Shown here piece after piece: positions 62,742-64,000 of a stretch of 64,000 nucleotides of DNA (its first letter is position 1; each line of letters begins with the position of its first letter). The notes beneath the pieces are model-generated. The model was not told where the DNA came from, made no database searches, and saw only the letters and a list, made by a program, of their open reading frames with translations. The stretch comes from CAVUDO01 sp963740255 (GTDB taxonomy: Bacteria; Actinomycetota; Actinomycetes; Mycobacteriales; Cryptosporangiaceae). The translations under genes and the position numbers were made by a program. The DNA lies in NCBI GenBank assembly GCA_963740255.1, contig CAVUDO010000006.1, positions 682,001-746,000 on the forward strand, written 5' to 3'.

Positions 62742-63403
62742 TCCGCGTGCTGCTGGCCGACGACCAGGCGCTGGTGCGGGCCGGTTTCCGGGCCCTGCTG
62801 GACGCCCAGGACGGCATCGAGGTGGTGGCCGAGGCCGGCGACGGTGCCGAGGCCGTGCGGCTGGCCACGGCGCTGGTGCCCGACGTGGTGCTGATGGACA
62901 TCCGGATGCCCGGCGTGGACGGGCTGGAGGCGACCCGCCGGATCGGCGACGATCCCCGGCTCGGCACGGTCCGCATCGTCATCCTGACCACCTTCGACCT
63001 GGACGACTACGTGTTCGAGGCGCTGCGGGTCGGGGCGAGCGGCTTCCTGGTGAAGGACACCGAGCCGGTGGAGCTGATCCAGGCGGTGCGGGTGGTGGCC
63101 CGCGGCGACGCGCTGCTCTCGCCGGGGATCACCCGGCGGCTGATCGCGCAGTTCGCCGCGAACGCCCGCCAGCCGCGGGCTCTGCCGACACTGGACGGCC
63201 TCACCGACCGCGAGCGCGAGGTGGTGGCGCTGGTCGGCGAAGGCTTGTCGAACGGCGAGATCGCCGGCCGGCTGGTGGTCAGTCCGGCGACGGCCAAGAC
63301 CCACGTCAGCCGGGCGATGATCAAGCTCGGCGTCCGCGACCGGGCGCAACTCGTCGTGCTCGCCTACGAGTCCGGTCTGGTCCGCCCCGGTTGGATCGGC
63401 TGA
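62738..63403 (+). CDS. NarL-family response regulator
   Basis: A 221-residue partner of the preceding kinase. The receiver has ADDQALVRAGFRALL and the phospho-Asp in VVLMDIRMPGVDGLEATRRI; the LuxR helix-turn-helix is LTDREREVVALVGEGLSNGEIAGRLVVSPATAKTHVSRAMIKLGVRDRAQ. Its GTG overlaps the kinase stop by four bases. The target genes are not visible here. Confidence 0.95.
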   Translation: MIRVLLADDQALVRAGFRALLDAQDGIEVVAEAGDGAEAVRLATALVPDVVLMDIRMPGVDGLEATRRIGDDPRLGTVRIVILTTFDLDDYVFEALRVGASGFLVKDTEPVELIQAVRVVARGDALLSPGITRRLIAQFAANARQPRALPTLDGLTDREREVVALVGEGLSNGEIAGRLVVSPATAKTHVSRAMIKLGVRDRAQLVVLAYESGLVRPGWIG

Positions 63404-63569
63404 GTCCGGGCGCTCCACCTGAACAGGAGCTGGGACGCCCGGGCAGCCGCCGCCCGGGACCGGGGGTGGCCCCGGCCACGCCGCCCCGGGACCCGGGTCG
63501 TCCGCCCAGGCCGTGAGGCGGAAGACTGGGAGCCCGTCGTCCGCTCGGCCAGGAAGTGCAGGTGTCGCG

Positions 63570-63932
63570 GTGCCCAAGCTCGCGCTCGTCGTCGGAGCTG
63601 TCCTGATCGTCGTCGGGAGCTGGGCCTACACGGCCTCCGGCCCCGGTGCCAGCCCCACCGCGCTGATACCCGCGGTGCTCGGGCTGCTGTTGGTCGTCGC
63701 CGGGTTTCTCGGCCTTCGGGACGGCTGGCGCCGCCACGCGATGCACGGCGCCGCCGTCGTCGCGCTGGTCGGGCTGCTCGGTTCGGTCTGGCAGCTGGTC
63801 GCACGGCCGGCCGCCGACTCCGACCACGCCGGCATCGCACGGATCGCGGGCGCGCTCACCGCGGTCCTCTGCGGTGTGTTCCTGGGGTTGGCGGTCCGTT
63901 CGTTCGTCCAGGCACGCCGGGCTCGCGGCTAG
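63570..63932 (+). CDS. Small four-helix membrane protein
   Basis: A 120-residue protein with four hydrophobic helices (LALVVGAVLIVVGSWAYT, ALIPAVLGLLLVVAGFLGL, HGAAVVALVGLLGSVWQLV, IAGALTAVLCGVFLGLAV). Family not recognised. The GTG start is uncertain; an in-frame start upstream at 63513 is also possible. Only 67 bases remain to the end of the window. Confidence 0.75.
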   Translation: MPKLALVVGAVLIVVGSWAYTASGPGASPTALIPAVLGLLLVVAGFLGLRDGWRRHAMHGAAVVALVGLLGSVWQLVARPAADSDHAGIARIAGALTAVLCGVFLGLAVRSFVQARRARG

Positions 63933-64000
63933 GCTTGAACCGCCGCCGCTCCTGGGTGCCAGGGGTGGGCGGCGAACCCAGGCCAGGGCACTCCGAGATG

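Overview
The window is very GC-rich, densely coded DNA from an actinobacterium. It carries genes typical of that phylum: a second-type groEL under two CIRCE operators, SepH, an XPB helicase with its separate helicase-associated partner, a mycothiol-dependent isomerase-type protein, an MptB-like mannosyltransferase, two futalosine menaquinone genes, a UdgX uracil-DNA glycosylase, an XRE/DUF397 pair and a FilP/DivIVA-like coiled-coil protein. The combination suits a Micromonospora/Frankia/Cryptosporangium-like or Streptomyces-like organism; the sequence alone does not fix the genus. I see no tRNA, rRNA, CRISPR array, insertion sequence or prophage.

Layout: 0.2-8.5 kb holds a cold-shock gene, a membrane protein, groEL, a membrane-embedded subtilisin, glpD and a small lipoprotein; the last two are each broken by one extra G. 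8.6-17.2 kb holds an orphan DUF397 protein, the XPB helicase, two paralogous L,D-transpeptidases around a flavodoxin-like reductase, the WYL/XPB-associated protein, and a cluster of very small genes. 17.6-26.5 kb holds a glutamine-amidotransferase-like protein fused to a cysteinyl-tRNA-synthetase tail, a second cold-shock protein, the MFS-mqnB-mqnD operon, a DUF3027 protein and an Hsp90/sacsin-like ATPase. 27-34.2 kb holds the mannosyltransferase, a MarR-MFS efflux pair, a three-gene metal-resistance-like operon ending in a truncated ynfA, an aldo/keto reductase, a thioesterase and a toxin-antitoxin pair.

34.2-40.5 kb is core metabolism and division: sepH, serC, citrate synthase, pdxH, udgX (frameshifted) and an epimerase. 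40.6-43.3 kb is accessory: a ParB-like small protein, a leftward three-gene operon (zinc-ribbon membrane peptide, resolvase-like protein, Cys-rich protein) and, divergent from it, an XRE regulator with a DUF397 partner that carries a recent 51-bp internal duplication. 43.4-64 kb holds detoxification and redox genes (MDMPI, ALDH, Ohr, a GCS2 ligase), an orphan polyamine-type binding lipoprotein, a DosR/DosS-like response regulator and kinase, a secreted zinc carboxypeptidase, a beta-propeller lipoprotein, the FilP-like scaffold, and a second histidine kinase/regulator pair.

Themes: many genes are translationally coupled by four-base GTGA/ATGA overlaps; several start codons sit about seven bases after a -10-like hexamer, which suggests leaderless mRNAs; strong hairpins separate convergent genes. 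The most unusual material is the paired small-gene loci (16.4-17.2 and 40.9-43.3 kb), the expandable PGLV linker at 18.1 kb, and three +1 frameshifts of the same kind.
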